Assembly: GCF_011075055.1 (NCBI RefSeq)
Contig: NC_058137.1
Coordinates: forward strand, 2,108,001 to 2,172,000
Length of the DNA stretch: 64,000 nucleotides
Origin: Mangifera indica
Taxonomy: Eukaryota > Streptophyta > Magnoliopsida > Sapindales > Anacardiaceae
Direction of reading: 5' to 3'
Below are positions 63,121 to 64,000 of this stretch, piece by piece. The notes below the pieces were generated by a model that was given only the letters and a program-made list of their open reading frames with translations, ran no database searches and was not told the origin of the DNA. The translations under genes and the position numbers were made by a program. Numbering within the stretch: position 1 is the stretch's first letter; every line of letters begins with the position of its first letter.

Positions 63121-64000
63121 CTGAAATCCGAAGCAAAATAAGAGTTCAGCACAACTGGCAATCATATACAAGTATTTAAATACTACAATTCTTAACACGT
63201 ATATGAACTAAAATATAATGCCCCTCCTCAAAACTAACTAGGAAGTGTTGACCTCCTCCAAACTGAGGCCAGTAAAAAGAAGAGAAGCAAGAACTTATAC
63301 TTGTCAAGGGACTAGCTTGCATTCTATCCCAGGCATAATTCAGCATCTTTTTACTTGGACAACACTGAAAAATGTGTGGTACAATTAGCATTTATATCAT
63401 GTTATTTCGAACTATTTAATTAACCATGTCTGGTAAAATTAGGATTTATAGCATCCTATTTCCAACTATTAAATTAACTCTCAATCTACAATATGCTCAG
63501 AAAAACTCCTTTTGTGTTTCTGCTATTTATGCAATAAATCCTTCACAAATTTCTGATGGATCTAAAAAGGCCAAAAATTAAGCTACCTGGGTTTTCAGCA
63601 ATTTAAGGAGCAAAATTAACAGTATTTGATATATAGACACTTAATGTCACTAATCAAATCTGAAATGCCTGCTTTACATGATTACTAGCTAATTACTTAG
63701 TGGCCAAGTTCAAAAAAATAAAATTGCTTGCTCTCTTTACTCCTATTCATCGCCCTTGCTTCATAAACTCTTCAATAGGATATCAATCCTAGGTTGTCTG
63801 CTTCACATGCTTATGGAAAATTGCTTAACAACCAAGTTCAATAACTCAAATTTTTAGCTCCCCTTTTTCTTAATCACCACTATATTATAAACTCGTTTAT
63901 AGCCCATCAAATCTAAGCAAAAGGTGTGGTGATTAAAAATAACAGCCAACAGTTTCATTATATTTAACTTCTCATCAGGCAATACGCAGATGAACCAGGC
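63121..64000 (-). other. Intron of the glycosyltransferase gene
   Basis: A TTTCAG acceptor ends at 63121 on the minus strand. I find no exon in the remaining 880 bases that supplies the expected upstream LSA.DYP...QDD block, so this looks like one long intron reaching the window edge. Confidence 0.6.

Overview
This is nuclear DNA from a flowering plant, most likely a eudicot. The evidence is AT-rich intergenic DNA, short GT-AG introns, plant-specific families (Dof, SIAMESE-related, POLTERGEIST-type PP2C, plant pectin acetylesterase) and plant-type Copia-like, Ty3-like and Mutator-like elements. I cannot name the species. The window is mostly ordinary genic euchromatin; the unusual structure lies in the transposons, in one pseudogene and in the splicing of one gene.

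Layout. 0-1.5 kb: 3' part of a POL/PLL-type PP2C phosphatase (+). 5.2-9.2 kb: a 12-exon pectin acetylesterase (-) whose frame needs two GC-AG introns. 10.7-13.8 kb: ALG10 glucosyltransferase (-, 8 exons). 14.1-16.6 kb: a composite gag-only retroelement, flanked by a 5-bp duplication, inside an older repeat. 18.2-20.8 kb: actin (-) with a leader intron. 24.6-25.1 kb: a SIAMESE-related CDK inhibitor (+). 28.5-32.9 kb: one solo LTR inserted into another of the same family in the opposite orientation, giving roughly 2-kb inverted arms. 34.1-37.6 kb: a WD40 protein (+). 37.9-38.8 kb: a non-autonomous Mutator-like element with a 9-bp duplication. 38.9-41.5 kb: two decayed genes, one keeping all its splice sites but carrying three nonsense codons. 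42.8-44.1 kb: a small plant-specific protein of unknown function (+). 45.7-47.4 kb: intronless dyskerin/CBF5 (+) with a telo-box upstream. 47.4-54.5 kb: a long gene-poor stretch with one RNase H-like remnant. 54.5-55.75 kb: a Dof transcription factor (-). 58.5-59.2 kb: 3' end of a decayed Copia element (-). 61.6 kb to the end: 3' exons of a family-14 glycosyltransferase (-).

The genes do not form a pathway or cluster. They act separately in signalling, cell-wall pectin modification, N-glycan precursor assembly, the cytoskeleton, the cell cycle, rRNA pseudouridylation, transcription and cell-wall or proteoglycan glycosylation. Exon boundaries were placed by eye from splice consensus and frame continuity. 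For the complete genes the joined exon lengths are exact multiples of three, giving 425, 510, 377, 968, 212, 579 and 352 residues.
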